This document shows positions 6,076 to 6,616 of a DNA stretch of 6,616 bases, piece by piece. Location: contig JAFZEB010000088.1 of NCBI GenBank assembly GCA_017560855.1, positions 1-6,616 of the forward strand. The letters are read 5' to 3'. Each line of letters begins with the position of its first letter. Positions within the stretch are counted from its first letter, which is position 1. The notes beneath the pieces are model-generated. The model had not been told where the DNA came from. It did not search any database and saw only the letters and a program-made list of their open reading frames with translations. This DNA is from Ruminiclostridium sp. (GTDB lineage: Bacteria; Bacillota; Clostridia; Oscillospirales; Oscillospiraceae). A program made the translations under genes and the position numbers.

Positions 6076-6116
6076 AAAGACAGACCTGAGAGGTTCCTTT
6101 CCTCTCAGGTCTTTTT
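6074..6116. terminator. Bidirectional terminator between convergent genes
   Basis: A perfect 12-bp stem (6082-6093 with 6101-6112) closes the loop TTCCTTT. On the plus strand it is followed by a T run to 6116. On the minus strand a T run corresponding to AAAAA at 6074-6078 follows 3 nt after the stem. It can serve both the methyltransferase gene and the convergent ferredoxin gene. Confidence 0.85.
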
Positions 6117-6130
6117 GCATGTATGTGAAC

Positions 6131-6616
6131 TTATAAGTAGAGTTTGTTGGGTTTGCGGCCTTTGCAGGCCTTGCGCAGGGCAAGGCTGGCCGGGAAGAGG
6201 ACCAGGGGACTGACTTTCCGAGCCCTTTGGGGGCAGAAAGCGGCGCAGGCCATGCAGGTGATGCAGACCTGGGTGTTGGTCTGGTTGGGCGCATCCAGGG
6301 GGATGGCGCCTACAGGACAGTGGCGGGAACAGTGGCCGCACTGGATGCAGACGTGGTCGGCTTTGGGCTTCATGGGGACGCCGCTGTATTCCCGGTAGGG
6401 GAAATTGCCCGGAACCATCAGATCATCCGAGCACTCCGCTGCCATCTTTTCCTTGATCTGCTGGGCAAAGGAGATCAGCTCCCGGTGGTCCCGGCTGTCG
6501 GGACGGCCCTTGCCGAACTGGGGCATCAGGGAGTGCTGTGCTACCGCCTCCAGGGCAGCCACAGGTTGGAATCCTGCCTGGGTGAGCACGTCCTTCAGCT
6601 CCAGAAGGGTATCGTC
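6131..6616 (-). CDS. Flavodoxin/ferredoxin protein of the EFR1 type, C-terminal part (truncated by the window edge)
   Basis: 161 C-terminal residues are visible; the frame stays open to the window edge, so a GTG at 6587-6589 is probably internal. Two 4Fe-4S motifs are present: CIQCGHCSRHCP (coding bases 6349 down to 6314) and CITCMACAAFCP (6265 down to 6230), the arrangement of a bacterial 2[4Fe-4S] ferredoxin. The segment before them, with HSLMPQFGKGRPDSRDHREL, looks like the end of a flavodoxin domain. This matches EFR1-family proteins, which fuse an N-terminal flavodoxin-like domain to a dicluster ferredoxin. The role would be cytoplasmic electron transfer, partner unknown. After the clusters there is a short basic tail (ALRKACKGRKPNKLYL). 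The flavodoxin half is outside the window, so the fusion is inferred. The gene converges on the methyltransferase gene. Confidence 0.82.
   Translation of the reverse strand, partial: DDTLLELKDVLTQAGFQPVAALEAVAQHSLMPQFGKGRPDSRDHRELISFAQQIKEKMAAECSDDLMVPGNFPYREYSGVPMKPKADHVCIQCGHCSRHCPVGAIPLDAPNQTNTQVCITCMACAAFCPQRARKVSPLVLFPASLALRKACKGRKPNKLYL

Noticed and set aside
4951..6294. Minus-strand open frame of 447 codons running through the tRNA terminator, hairpin array and methyltransferase gene
   Set aside because: It crosses two terminators and lies antisense to a clear SPOUT methyltransferase and in the wrong frame of the ferredoxin gene; no recognisable domain.

Overview
The window looks like a chromosomal segment of a moderately GC-rich (roughly 55-60%) Gram-positive Clostridia member, most likely Oscillospiraceae (Flavonifractor / Pseudoflavonifractor / Intestinimonas type). 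The hints are the surface protein with three S-layer homology repeats of the 'TTRGMIVTILYRL' style, the EFR1-type flavodoxin/ferredoxin protein, strong purine-rich ribosome binding sites and simple GC-hairpin/T-run terminators. The genus is an inference; no marker gene here fixes it.

Layout, left to right: (1) the 3' part of a FabG-like short-chain dehydrogenase, closed by a strong terminator. (2) A two-gene unit with a clear sigma-A-like promoter: a cytoplasmic zinc-dependent phospholipase C-like protein, then, 13 nt downstream, a 312-residue coiled-coil protein of unknown function, closed by a terminator. (3) A 739-residue secreted cell-wall protein with a signal peptide, several Ig-like/bacterial-repeat domains and three C-terminal SLH repeats, with its own terminator. 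(4) A 500-nt gene-poor stretch with a near-consensus promoter, tRNA-Gln(CTG), a terminator, then four consecutive hairpins and a second terminator copy. (5) A SpoU/TrmH RNA 2'-O-methyltransferase. (6) A bidirectional terminator shared with a convergent, edge-truncated ferredoxin-domain gene on the minus strand.

Most of the window is ordinary chromosome: lipid synthesis, cell-surface, RNA-modification and redox genes that do not form one pathway. The part that stands out is the interval between tRNA-Gln and the methyltransferase gene (about 4992-5213). It contains four hairpins of 9-19 bp plus a terminator hairpin. Every non-Watson-Crick pair in those stems is a G-U pair when read on the plus strand, and the interval is bracketed by two identical 24-nt copies of the terminator hairpin. 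This fits a structured plus-strand RNA (independent ncRNA, or leader of the methyltransferase gene) or a small mobile/duplicated element inserted beside a tRNA. It matches no RNA family I recognise. No CRISPR array, transposase, integrase or defence system is visible.
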